A DNA stretch of 11,537 nt. It comes from an uncultured Halomicronema sp. GTDB taxonomy: Bacteria > Cyanobacteriota > Cyanobacteriia > Phormidesmidales > Phormidesmidaceae. This document shows, piece by piece, positions 1-7,532 of this stretch. The translations under genes and the position numbers were made by a program. The stretch spans positions 1 through 11,537 of the forward strand of contig CALCPB010000337.1 of assembly GCA_937897665.1 (NCBI GenBank), written 5' to 3'. How positions within the stretch are numbered: position 1 is the stretch's first letter; each line of letters opens with the position of its first letter. The notes beneath the pieces are model-generated. The model saw nothing but the letters and a program-made list of their open reading frames with translations, was not told the origin of the DNA and ran no database searches.

Positions 1-281
1 CACCCACAGATCTCAGACTTGATAGTCCGATATTGCGACGTCAGCTTCACTTCCTGGCATGTACGGTGGCCCTTTACCGATCAGATAACTCTTTCTTAAG
101 ACACTAAGACTACTGGTTTCTCAATGCTGGTGGATGAAGAGTGAGACCTTCATCAATGCTTAACGTTTTATCTGATGGACGCTAAAAACTTTGTCACTGC
201 TAACAGCATATTTTCATGAGAATTACGTAAGCGGTTCATTGCCGGTCAGGGGACAATACTAACTATAAAAGAGTCTATAGC
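1..281. other. Left-edge non-coding stretch
   Basis: No gene with a start codon is visible. Two plus-strand frames are open from the left edge for about 35 codons and stop near 109–113, so the tail of a gene lying to the left cannot be excluded, but neither translation is recognisable. The stretch contains a small imperfect hairpin with 7-bp arms (GATGAAG 133–139, CTTCATC 148–154), bracketed by two copies of the octamer TCAATGCT (121–128 and 153–160). A weak promoter-like TTGCCG (239–244) with TATAAA (264–269) lies just upstream of the next gene. Its 19-bp spacing makes this only a guess. Confidence 0.4.
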
Positions 282-917
282 GTGAAGCCCTTTAACCGCG
301 ACGATGTATTGCTACAGCGTGAGCCGTCAAAGGCCGCTTCCAACGCAGGGAATAGCGCGTCATTTCTTCAGGATTTTTCCCCAACATTTTTGGGCACTCT
401 GAGGACAATGGGCGACAGTGAGAACTTAATTTTGAGAAGTCCTTTGAAACAAAATTCTCCCAAGGTTATTGAGAAAAGGCCCGTTGCTGTGCCAGCAATT
501 GCTGAAATTGCTTCTTACCTCATTAAGCTCTACGTTCATGATCATGAACCGCTCTTTGGGAAAGAAGAGGGGAATGGCTTCGAACTCAACGAAATTGGCC
601 AGATTGCCAGTGATGAGTGGTTGCGGGCAGTTCAGGCTCATCCGACGCTGAGTATTGATCGATGGCTGCTCTTGCCGAATCGGCTCGAAGGAATCATCAA
701 TATTCGTGAATCTTTTGTCGCCGGTAATTATGGTGGGCTGGGTAACAAACCCCGTTTGCTATCTTCCTTTGTGGCAAGCTACAAGGCGGCGGTAGCTAAG
801 CGTATCAACCTTCTCAGAAACTCGCCTGGGAGCACCATCTGGGAACGCAGTTATCAGGAACGGTTCATTCCTGATGAAGCGATGCTCAATCGCGTCAGAC
901 AGGCTTTACAAAAGTGA
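282..917 (+). CDS. Catalytically inactive RAYT/IS200-like (Y1 transposase-related) protein
   Basis: This 211-residue protein matches, from memory, the layout of cyanobacterial REP-associated tyrosine transposases. Residues 78–112 (SYLIKLYVHDHEPLFG, then ELNEIGQIASDEW) follow the usual GAYFVTICTQDR…LFG…LNEIGxIVxEEW block. Residues 130–139 (LLPNRLEGII) sit where the family has VMPNHLHGII, and 160–207 follow the SLSSFVxxFKSAVTKRIN…PVWQRNYYEHIIRNE…IREYI block. The HUH metal-binding histidines are replaced by Arg134 and Glu136. The catalytic Tyr of the IREYI helix is replaced (Ala208), and the protein stops two residues after the equivalent Leu209, without the usual NNP tail. About 75 extra N-terminal residues, Ser/Pro-rich and polar, precede the fold. 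The start is GTG with a weak AAAAGAG ahead of it; the first in-frame ATG is codon 43. It is an intact reading frame, so a domesticated DNA- or RNA-binding derivative is as likely as decay. It cannot be an active transposase. Confidence 0.75.
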   Translation: MKPFNRDDVLLQREPSKAASNAGNSASFLQDFSPTFLGTLRTMGDSENLILRSPLKQNSPKVIEKRPVAVPAIAEIASYLIKLYVHDHEPLFGKEEGNGFELNEIGQIASDEWLRAVQAHPTLSIDRWLLLPNRLEGIINIRESFVAGNYGGLGNKPRLLSSFVASYKAAVAKRINLLRNSPGSTIWERSYQERFIPDEAMLNRVRQALQK

Positions 918-1119
918 TCTAAGGTTTTAGAGGGGCTGAGCCGCGCCAAGCACTCGCGTTCTGAGATACCTGAAGTAATTACTGAATTTTCCTGAGGAAA
1001 GTTTGGTAACTCTTCCTGATAATACTCTTGGTATTAAAAACCCTTACCCTTCATAAAACTTCAAGCGGCTCTTGATTCAGAGTCGATTGGTTGACCTTCA
1101 GATTCGAGGTGCATCGAAA
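918..1119. other. Intergenic with small palindromes
   Basis: No gene is seen. There are two short stem-loops: TTTCC-TGA-GGAAA at 988–1000, and TAATAC-TCTTG-GTATTA at 1020–1036. Neither is followed by a T-run on the plus strand, so neither is a convincing terminator for the gene upstream. The second could instead be part of the control region of the small ORF that starts at 1120. Confidence 0.35.
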
Positions 1120-1305
1120 ATGCTTTCACGTTTTCAGAAAGAAAGCTTTAGAACTCATTCTGTCAAGTTCGTGCGACTGGTTGGCCTAGCTAGTTTTGTT
1201 GTGTTGAGCTGTACGTTCCAGGGCCTCGCCGCTCAGGGTGGTGGGAGCGGGGGCGATTTCCCCGGTCAGCGCCGAGGCGCAGGCACTCATATCATCTTCA
1301 GATAG
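1120..1305 (+). pseudogene. Small signal-peptide ORF, probable N-terminal remnant of a secreted protein
   Basis: The frame encodes 61 residues. A basic N-terminus (residues 1–19, several Lys/Arg) is followed by a hydrophobic core (about 20–36) and a GLAA signal-peptidase-like site near 36–39. The remaining tail is Gly-rich and carries PGQRRGAGTH. That tail resembles the PGRR-x-GGGT motif near the start of the mature part of cyanobacterial DUF928-type exported proteins; this is recollection, not a search. The ATG is well supported by GAGGT at 1106–1110, nine bases upstream. The frame then stops at once, far short of a full-length family member, and no other frame downstream restores a recognisable protein. 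A truncated gene is therefore favoured over a real small exported peptide, but both remain open. An in-frame TTG at 1072 is not preferred because it lacks a ribosome site. Confidence 0.4.
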
Positions 1306-1698
1306 ACTACCAATCTCTTGTGCCGTCATCGTGACGCTCTCAGCTGTTGACTTGTCAGGGAGTCGGTTTGTACAACTTGGGCGGCTGCGGGCAATCAATG
1401 ATGTATTTGCTGCTGTATTGAGCATAGAGTTGCTGATACTTACAGCAATCCTACGGGGATCGCTACCTGACTGCCCACAGATTTCACAAGTCTAAGGCAA
1501 GACTGGGCCTGTGGAGAGTGGGTTTGAATCGGGGATCACTGGGGATCGACAGAATATATTTGAGACGGTGCGAGATTGTTCACTTTAGTGTGTTCTCGGT
1601 AAACGATCGTCTGTCGAGGTTCCTCGGTATTGCCAAGCGTGATCAAGCGTTCAATCACGAAGCCCCGACATCACACGACGACCAAAACCATACATAAA
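1306..1698. other. Intergenic, no recognisable gene
   Basis: Short open frames exist on both strands (for example 1186–1425 minus and 1238–1495 plus), but none has a ribosome site or a recognisable sequence. The stretch may be the decayed remainder of the gene that begins at 1120. A near-perfect short duplication, GGGGATC, occurs twice around 1532–1548. Confidence 0.35.
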
Positions 1699-1749
1699 GC
1701 TGCTCCCCATCCTCAAAGTTCGATTAAGAGCTGAAGGATGGGGAGCAGT
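1699..1749. terminator. Strong hairpin terminator downstream of chlN
   Basis: CTGCTCCCCATCCT (1700–1713) and AGGATGGGGAGCAG (1735–1748) form a perfect 14-bp stem around a 21-base loop. It lies 35 bases past the chlN stop codon. On the minus strand the stem is followed by TTTATGTATGGTTTT. On the plus strand it is followed by TATTTCTATTTTT. It can therefore end transcription from either side and insulates chlN from the plus-strand region to its left. Confidence 0.75.
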
Positions 1750-1783
1750 ATTTCTATTTTTGAGTCAAGCTCGGCAGTGAGGA

Positions 1784-3229
<1,446 letters not shown>

Positions 3230-3269
3230 TTATGGCAAGCCCCCCATCAGTCCAGATTCAAAAGCGAAG

Positions 3270-3317
3270 GTAGCAAAGCGATCGCAGTGAGGAGATCACA
3301 GGCCACAGCCTTGCTAC
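3270..3317 (-). promoter_or_regulatory. Stem-loop in the spacer ahead of chlN
   Basis: In the chlN-sense RNA, GTAGCAAGGC (complement of 3308–3317) pairs with GCTTTGCTAC (complement of 3270–3279) over 10 bp including one G·U, enclosing 28 bases. It lies a few bases after the stop of the DUF5331-type gene (3324). No T-run follows, so it looks more like an RNA-processing or stability element between cistrons than a terminator. A HIP1 octamer (3278–3285) overlaps one arm. Confidence 0.4.
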
Positions 3318-3323
3318 AAGAGC

Positions 3324-3674
3324 TTACAAACCGTCTGAATCCGTCAGCATTTTCGCTTCATCGTTTTCGACTTCTAAAGTGGTAGGCATATTGGTGTTGT
3401 TCAAGACCATTTCTGGATCAAAGTTCAGCCCCAAGACTTCGACCAGGGCATCCTCGTCAGAGTTGAGCTGATAGAAAGGCACCATCAGGTTGCCTAACTT
3501 GGGTTCCAGGGCATTGACAACCCCCAAAATGAGGAACGATGATGGCCGACGACCGCCATCGGGTGTTCTCACTGAGGTCATCCGCATCTGCAATCCCAGC
3601 CATTCTTGGTTTGATTGCACATAGTCCAACCACTTTTGGCGAATAACCGATACGAAATTTTCGAAGAAGGCCAT
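3324..3674 (-). CDS. DUF5331-type protein of the chlL–chlN cluster
   Basis: This 116-residue protein resembles the small cyanobacterial family, recalled as DUF5331, that is commonly encoded between chlL and chlN. Its core is KWLDYVQSNQEWLGLQM (14–30), then VRTPDGGRRPSSFLILGVVNALEP (35–58) and LGLNFDPE (about 77–84). The last 30 residues are acidic and probably disordered. There are no cysteines, membrane segments or known catalytic motifs. The ATG is preceded by TTGAGG eight bases upstream. The position is 205 bases after chlL and 118 before chlN on the same strand, which implies co-expression. A role in assembling, stabilising or protecting the oxygen-sensitive reductase is an inference from location only; no function is established to my knowledge. 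Confidence 0.82.
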   Translation of the reverse strand: MAFFENFVSVIRQKWLDYVQSNQEWLGLQMRMTSVRTPDGGRRPSSFLILGVVNALEPKLGNLMVPFYQLNSDEDALVEVLGLNFDPEMVLNNTNMPTTLEVENDEAKMLTDSDGL

Positions 3675-3714
3675 CGCTTTGCCTCAATCCGTTGCTTTTA
3701 GACGCCTCATGATA

Positions 3715-3727
3715 GATGAAATTCATC
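3715..3727. promoter_or_regulatory. 13-bp palindrome in the chlL–DUF5331 spacer
   Basis: GATGAA-A-TTCATC is a perfect inverted repeat with a one-base centre, 41 bases upstream of the DUF5331-type start. It is too tight for a stable hairpin, so it reads better as a possible protein-binding site. No known operator is recognised. Confidence 0.3.
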
Positions 3728-3879
3728 AAAACAGAGAGGGAATATCGCAGCAACGTTACGGTTTCTCAGGACTTATGGGGAAGGAAGAATTTTTGATAGC
3801 GAATTTAGCCGCTCAGCGATCGCGTTCAAATCTTAGTTAATGGTCTGGGTTACGATCGCTGCGCTGTGCTCTGAGCGCA

Positions 3880-4743
3880 TCACACCATCATCAGATCCAG
3901 CTCAGATTCTGCTTTAGGCGCATCTTCGGGCGGGTTCAGATAGAAATCTGACAGTAGCGCAAAGAGATCGCGATCCTTCGTTTCGCTGGGGATCACGCCT
4001 TCGGGCTGAGCCAGAATCTGATCGGCAATATTGAGGTAATACTGTGTGACTGGCTTGAGGGATGGATCCGTCTCAGCCATTTCGAAGATGGTTTTACCTT
4101 TAACGCGCGAGACGCGAATGTCTTCGATCAGCGGCAAAATCTCGAGCACCGGCATTGGGACGGACTCAATATATTTATCGATGAGGTCACGCTTGGAGGT
4201 GCGGTTGCCAATGAGCCCCGCCAGACGCAGAGAGTGAGTGCGAGCTTTCTCGCGCACGGAGGCGGCAATGCGATTGGCCGCAAAGAGGGCGTCAAAGCCG
4301 TTATCCGTCACGATCATGCAGTAGTCGGAGTAGTTGAGCGGGGCGGCAAAGCCCCCGCAAACGACATCTCCCAGCACGTCAAACAGAATCACGTCATATT
4401 CATCAAAGGCGTTGAGTTCTTTAAGCAGTTTGACGGTTTCACCCACCACGTAACCGCCGCACCCAGCGCCCGCCGGGGGACCACCCGCTTCGACGCAATC
4501 GACGCCGCCGTAGCCCTTGTAAATGACGTCTTCAGACCAAACGTCTTCGTAGTGAAAGCTTTTGTCTTTGAGCGTGTCGATAATGGTGGGAATGAGGAAG
4601 CCCGTCAGGGTGAAGGTGCTGTCGTGCTTGGGGTCACACCCAATCTGCAGGACTTTTTTGCCCCGCCGAGCTAGGGCGACAGAAATATTACAACTCGTGG
4701 TGGACTTACCAATGCCACCTTTGCCGTAGACGGAGAGTTTCAC
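3880..4743 (-). CDS. chlL: Light-independent protochlorophyllide reductase iron protein ChlL
   Basis: ChlL is the NifH-like ATPase that forms a homodimer around one [4Fe-4S] cluster and passes electrons to ChlN–ChlB in dark chlorophyll synthesis. Over 287 residues it shows the P-loop [11 protein letters not shown] (8–18), [11 protein letters not shown] (36–46), and the two cluster ligands Cys95 ([10 protein letters not shown]) and Cys129 ([10 protein letters not shown]). The start is taken as the GTG at 4743, giving [10 protein letters not shown], the usual N-terminus. An upstream TTG (4758) would add only five residues and would overlap the ribosome site. GGAG (complement of 4753–4756) lies nine bases before the GTG. 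The intervening bases contain a HIP1 octamer (4746–4753). It heads the chlL–DUF5331–chlN cluster and is preceded by a long structured leader. Confidence 0.97.
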   Translation of the reverse strand: MKLSVYGKGGIGKSTTSCNISVALARRGKKVLQIGCDPKHDSTFTLTGFLIPTIIDTLKDKSFHYEDVWSEDVIYKGYGGVDCVEAGGPPAGAGCGGYVVGETVKLLKELNAFDEYDVILFDVLGDVVCGGFAAPLNYSDYCMIVTDNGFDALFAANRIAASVREKARTHSLRLAGLIGNRTSKRDLIDKYIESVPMPVLEILPLIEDIRVSRVKGKTIFEMAETDPSLKPVTQYYLNIADQILAQPEGVIPSETKDRDLFALLSDFYLNPPEDAPKAESELDLMMV

Positions 4744-4783
4744 AAGCGATCGCTCCAAAGGGTTCTTTTCAAATCAGGGAGGG

Positions 4784-4823
4784 GTTGCGGCCTGAATGAT
4801 GAGCAAACTGAGCCAGCCGCAAC
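4784..4823 (-). promoter_or_regulatory. chlL leader stem-loop, proximal
   Basis: GTTGCGGC (4784–4791) and GCCGCAAC (4816–4823) form a perfect 8-bp stem with a 24-base loop, ending about 28 bases before the chlL ribosome site. If transcribed, it lies in the chlL 5' leader. Confidence 0.45.
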
Positions 4824-4841
4824 AATTGCAAAATAGATAAA

Positions 4842-4864
4842 CTCGCTGCGTTGAAAACAGCGAG
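4842..4864 (-). promoter_or_regulatory. chlL leader stem-loop, distal, attenuator-like
   Basis: On the minus strand CTCGCTG–9 bases–CAGCGAG forms a perfect 7-bp GC-rich stem, followed by TTTATCTATTTT. This has the look of an intrinsic terminator or attenuator placed about 100 bases before the chlL start. It is only meaningful if the promoter lies upstream of 4864. Confidence 0.45.
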
Positions 4865-5063
4865 GGTTTTCGGCTTAGTTAGCATTATGGGCACAGAGCC
4901 TGAACAAGGAAAGCACTTGAAAACATAGCTACATGTCTAAAACAGCGAAATATAGCTTTTAAGATGCCTGAGCATTTCCAAAGAGCTTCAAGCCTGGCTC
5001 AATACCGAATAAAGAGATTTAATTGATTTTAGATATGCTTAAATATTAAATAAGAACAAAAGA

Positions 5064-5128
5064 CAAAAAATCCCCTGGCCGCGCTATCGATTCTCTGTGG
5101 CTGGCCAAAGCCGTCTTGCTATCAGGGG
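5064..5128 (-). terminator. Probable terminator of the 322-aa gene
   Basis: On the minus strand, nested complementary pieces (CCCC/GGGG outside, TGGCC/GGCCA inside; plus coordinates 5072–5080, 5103–5107 and 5125–5128) lead directly into ATTTTTTGTCTTTTG. It lies about 150 bases past the stop at 5274. The stem has large internal loops, and CCCCTG/CAGGGG competes with the inner pairing, so the exact fold is uncertain. Confidence 0.45.
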
Positions 5129-5273
5129 TTCGCTGCATTTTAGAAGGCCAGAATCCGCTGCCCTCGCTAGTGACAACCGCTGAGAACCTAAAACAGATGC
5201 GAAGATTGTCCCGTTCTGCCGGAGCCAAGGCTTTTTTATTAAGTTCAATCAATTTTTAAAGCGTTAGCCCGCT

Positions 5274-6242
5274 TCAAGCTGACGTTTCCGGCAAATCTTC
5301 TGTGGCAGCGGTGCTGGGCTGCAGTTCGATTCCAACGCTGATTTCGCCCCCAAGTGGGGAGCTGTCGTTAGTGTCATCGGTGCGGATGGTCGCTGGCAGG
5401 ATGCTAGTTGGGTCGAGTTCGTGCTCTCGTCGATACCGCACAACCTCATCATTCAGCTGCTGGGCAATTTCTACTGCGGTTTTAGAGGGGGAGTGGTCAG
5501 CTGCCATTAAATTGAGCTTAAAGACCACCTGTTTGACGAGCAGCTTTTGCGTCTCGGCATCAAGCTCTAGATCTAAATCGAGCGCGAGTTTGCTATTCGT
5601 GACCGCTTGCACGGCTTGTTCTACTAGCCCTTCGCCAATTTCCACTGCTGTGGGCTGAAAGTTGTAGACATAGGCGTTCATCACTTCGGTGACCGAGGCT
5701 TCGACATCGCGGTTGATTACGCACTGCATCGTTTTCTCCGCTAACATCGCCCATTGGGGAGCGACCACGCGCTCTAGGGCGGCTTGCCAATCAAGCTGGC
5801 CGCTGACGTCATGAATGAGACGGTGTGCTTCGTCACGCGATATTTTGGCATCTTCGACGACGGGCAAAATGGTGGCGACGAGCCCGTGCAGTTGTTGGGT
5901 GTCAAGCTCGGGCACATATTTTTGAATGTACGCATCCAGGGTGGCCTGGGCTTTGGCCTCGACCGTTTCGCGCCAGTGTTGAGCCTGCGCGGCCAGCGAT
6001 CGCGCCCCTTTATCCTGGAGGCGATCGGCCACGGTGCTCAGATCAAAATCTTGCACAATCTCATCGACCCAGGTTTCAATTTCCAGTCCCACAGCGATGA
6101 GGTCGCCGGCTGTTTCTTTGACGGCCAGCAGCGACCCCGCGATCGCCCGCACCTCGGTGATCGATGCCCCACCATAGGTTTGCACATAGGCATAGAGTGC
6201 GTTTTGGAGTGATTCTCGGGTGGCAGCGTCGAGAGGGGGCAT
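5274..6242 (-). CDS. Predicted helical protein of unknown function (322 aa)
   Basis: I do not recognise this protein. It reads as an almost entirely α-helical, acidic, soluble protein with no signal peptide or membrane span, and without cysteines apart from one near the middle (MQCVINRD). Three stretches have a loosely similar pattern of an aromatic helix ending in a Tyr-rich turn: ALYAYVQTYGG (about 15–25), TLDAYIQKYVPELD and VMNAYVYNFQPT. This suggests degenerate internal repeats. The final 45–50 residues are rich in Thr, Ser, Asp, Glu and Pro and are probably disordered. ATG 6242 gives MPPLDAATRESLQ; there is no good ribosome site before it, so the start is less secure than the frame. It is transcribed away from the permease and towards chlL, separated from chlL by a probable terminator. 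Two HIP1 octamers (5996, 6139) lie inside it. Confidence 0.75.
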   Translation of the reverse strand: MPPLDAATRESLQNALYAYVQTYGGASITEVRAIAGSLLAVKETAGDLIAVGLEIETWVDEIVQDFDLSTVADRLQDKGARSLAAQAQHWRETVEAKAQATLDAYIQKYVPELDTQQLHGLVATILPVVEDAKISRDEAHRLIHDVSGQLDWQAALERVVAPQWAMLAEKTMQCVINRDVEASVTEVMNAYVYNFQPTAVEIGEGLVEQAVQAVTNSKLALDLDLELDAETQKLLVKQVVFKLNLMAADHSPSKTAVEIAQQLNDEVVRYRREHELDPTSILPATIRTDDTNDSSPLGGEISVGIELQPSTAATEDLPETSA

Positions 6243-6527
6243 GGTGGCCTGGGACTTTTAAGGGGTAAATGACTCAAGGGTATCAGCTTTAATTGATGAT
6301 GAATTTGGGGACGAGCTGAGGGCCCTGTGGCGGTCTGCGGTGCGGCCAGCTCGGATAAGCCAGGGCTTGAATTCTCTGATGGCTCTGCCTCTGCCAGCGA
6401 CAGCGATGACACCCTGGCCTTCGTCTCATCAATCATGCCTAAGAAGGAACATCTTGCAGCATACTAAAGGCTGGCTAAATTCCCTGAAATTGCGCCGCTG
6501 GAATTGCTCACTCATAGCGAGAGCCTC
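6243..6527. other. Divergent intergenic region
   Basis: This is the shared upstream region of the 322-aa gene (leftwards) and the permease (rightwards). No clear promoter pair, operator or structured RNA was identified. Open frames crossing it on the minus strand (6038–6436, 6429–6677) show no recognisable protein and overlap the coding frames of both neighbours. Confidence 0.4.
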
Positions 6528-7307
6528 ATGATTACTAAAGTTATTCGCGAAACCCTCGCGATCGCCCAGCGCATCTTGAGTGAATTGTTGAGGCGACGTC
6601 GCAGCTTGATCTTTTGGATGATTTTTCCGATCTTGATGCTGGTGATGAATAGCCTCATCCTCGCCGAGCGGGCTCAACTTACGACGTCAGCCGCTTATCA
6701 GCAGGCCGCTCCTCCCACCCTTGTCGGCGCCGCGTTATTTTTTAGCTGTTTAGGCGGTAGCGTAGCGACCGTGGTAGCTGAGCGAGAGCAGCAAACCCTC
6801 AAACGACTATTTTTGTCACCGCTCAGCGGGATTTCTTACTTTCTGGGAATTTTTGTCGCCCACTGCGGCATTGCCTTAGTGCAAACGCTTCTCGTATGGG
6901 CGATCGTGGTGAGCACAGGAGGCGAGTTTGTCGGCTCGCTGCCGTTAGCGCTGATCGTCATTTTGCTCAGCGTCGCTGCCTATGTCGGCTTAGGCTTTTT
7001 GCTGGGTACCCAATTTGCCCGCCGCACCGAAGACGTTAATGCCCTGGTGGCCGTGTTCGGCATCCCGCTGCTGTTGCTGGGTGGGGCCTTTCTGCCCGTC
7101 AGCCTGTTTCCTGAGACGCTCTTATCCCTCGCGCAGTACAACCCCATCTATCACATGATTCTGTCGTTAGAGGGGGTGTTGTCGGGGGATGCTGAGTGGG
7201 CCACGACCGCGCCTCATCTGAGCTTTTTGGCCATTTTTGCTGGCTGCATGGTTTTCGCCGGATGGTTGGCTTACCGTCAAATGCTCAAAACAGAACGTCA
7301 GCTGTGA
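6528..7307 (+). CDS. ABC-2 type transporter permease
   Basis: This 259-residue membrane protein has about six hydrophobic segments (27–46, 64–84, 104–128, 136–160, 170–192, 230–248). Between the second and third lies the ABC-2 family cytoplasmic coupling segment EREQQTLKRLFLSPLS (85–100). The typical GGAFLPVSLFPETL…YNPIYHMI stretch (185–211) follows the fifth. Such permeases pair with a separate ATPase to export drugs, lipids or polysaccharides, or to serve as Nat/Dr-type exporters; the substrate cannot be read here. No ATP-binding protein is encoded next to it, so the partner must lie elsewhere. ATG 6528, with GAGAG five to nine bases upstream, is preferred over an in-frame TTG at 6504. It is divergent from the 322-aa gene and 225 bases upstream of nblA. 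Confidence 0.88.
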   Translation: MITKVIRETLAIAQRILSELLRRRRSLIFWMIFPILMLVMNSLILAERAQLTTSAAYQQAAPPTLVGAALFFSCLGGSVATVVAEREQQTLKRLFLSPLSGISYFLGIFVAHCGIALVQTLLVWAIVVSTGGEFVGSLPLALIVILLSVAAYVGLGFLLGTQFARRTEDVNALVAVFGIPLLLLGGAFLPVSLFPETLLSLAQYNPIYHMILSLEGVLSGDAEWATTAPHLSFLAIFAGCMVFAGWLAYRQMLKTERQL

Positions 7308-7376
7308 TGCGCCCAGCCGTCTGCGATCGTCGCGCACCAGGCTCAAACTGTAACGTATTTATCATTCGCTGCAAAA

Positions 7377-7389
7377 AAGTAGCCTACTT
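7377..7389. promoter_or_regulatory. Palindrome overlapping the nblA −35 region
   Basis: AAGTAG-C-CTACTT is a perfect 13-bp inverted repeat that overlaps the first two bases of the putative −35 box. It is a possible operator. It does not match the NtcA consensus GTA-N8-TAC. Confidence 0.4.
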
Positions 7390-7417
7390 GTCAAATCTTT
7401 TTTACATTTTGTAAGAT
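7388..7417 (+). promoter_or_regulatory. Candidate nblA promoter
   Basis: TTGTCA (7388–7393) and TAAGAT (7412–7417) with an 18-base spacer fit a σ70-type promoter. It would start RNA near 7424 and give a leader of about 110 bases before the nblA ATG. A second palindrome, TTACA-TTT-TGTAA (7402–7414), covers the −10 upstream edge. Confidence 0.5.
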
Positions 7418-7438
7418 ATTTCTAGTCACCTGTGGAGA

Positions 7439-7461
7439 GTTCTCCCTGCGGAGGGAAGAAC
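7439..7461 (+). promoter_or_regulatory. nblA leader hairpin
   Basis: GTTCTCCCT (7439–7447) pairs with AGGG-A-AGAAC (7452–7461) over 9 bp with a single bulged A and a GCGG loop. An alternative pairing, GGAGA (7434–7438) with TCTCC (7441–7445), would break it, so a two-state leader is possible. No T-run follows, so it is not a terminator. Confidence 0.45.
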
Positions 7462-7532
7462 AGAGATAACCTGCTGGTTAATCTGTGAATGATTCTTTGC
7501 AGGTGTTGTTTCTCAAGTTGGATGATTTAGTC

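Larger units (their letters stand above)
4744..5273. other. Long chlL upstream region
   Basis: This 530-base gap separates chlL from the stop of the next minus-strand gene. From the chlL side it holds the ribosome site and HIP1 octamer, two stem-loops (4784–4823 and 4842–4864), an AT-rich stretch at about 4870–5060 where a promoter is expected, and a terminator-like element (5064–5128). I could not settle on one σ70 promoter: CATAAT and TATATT candidates exist in the minus-strand 4880–4970 region, but without well-spaced −35 boxes. A 68-codon frame at 5046–5252 (minus) with a TTG start is judged non-coding. Confidence 0.5.

Noticed and set aside
1186..1495. Overlapping plus and minus frames (79 and 85 codons)
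   Set aside because: Neither has a ribosome site or family resemblance. Both look like by-products of a GC-rich decayed region.
1510..1550. Possible tRNA T-arm (GGGTTTGAATCGGGG)
   Set aside because: The arms do not pair as a T-stem, and no acceptor or anticodon stem can be built around it.
5046..5252. 68-codon minus-strand frame between chlL and the 322-aa gene
   Set aside because: It has a TTG start with no ribosome site and no recognisable sequence, and it overlaps a terminator-like element.
6038..6436. 132-codon minus-strand frame overlapping the start of the 322-aa gene
   Set aside because: It runs out of frame through the more protein-like 322-aa gene, its composition is Pro/Ser/Arg-rich as expected for a shadow frame, and it has no ribosome site.
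6504..6527. TTG start for the ABC permease
   Set aside because: ATG 6528 has a GAGAG site at a proper distance and starts directly at the amphipathic N-terminus.
7330..7420. NtcA-binding site upstream of nblA
   Set aside because: No GTA-N8-TAC is present. The nearby palindromes have the wrong arm order or spacing.
7485..7532. N-terminally extended NblA from GTG 7485
   Set aside because: The family is about 60 residues long, the extension is atypical, and no ribosome site precedes the GTG.
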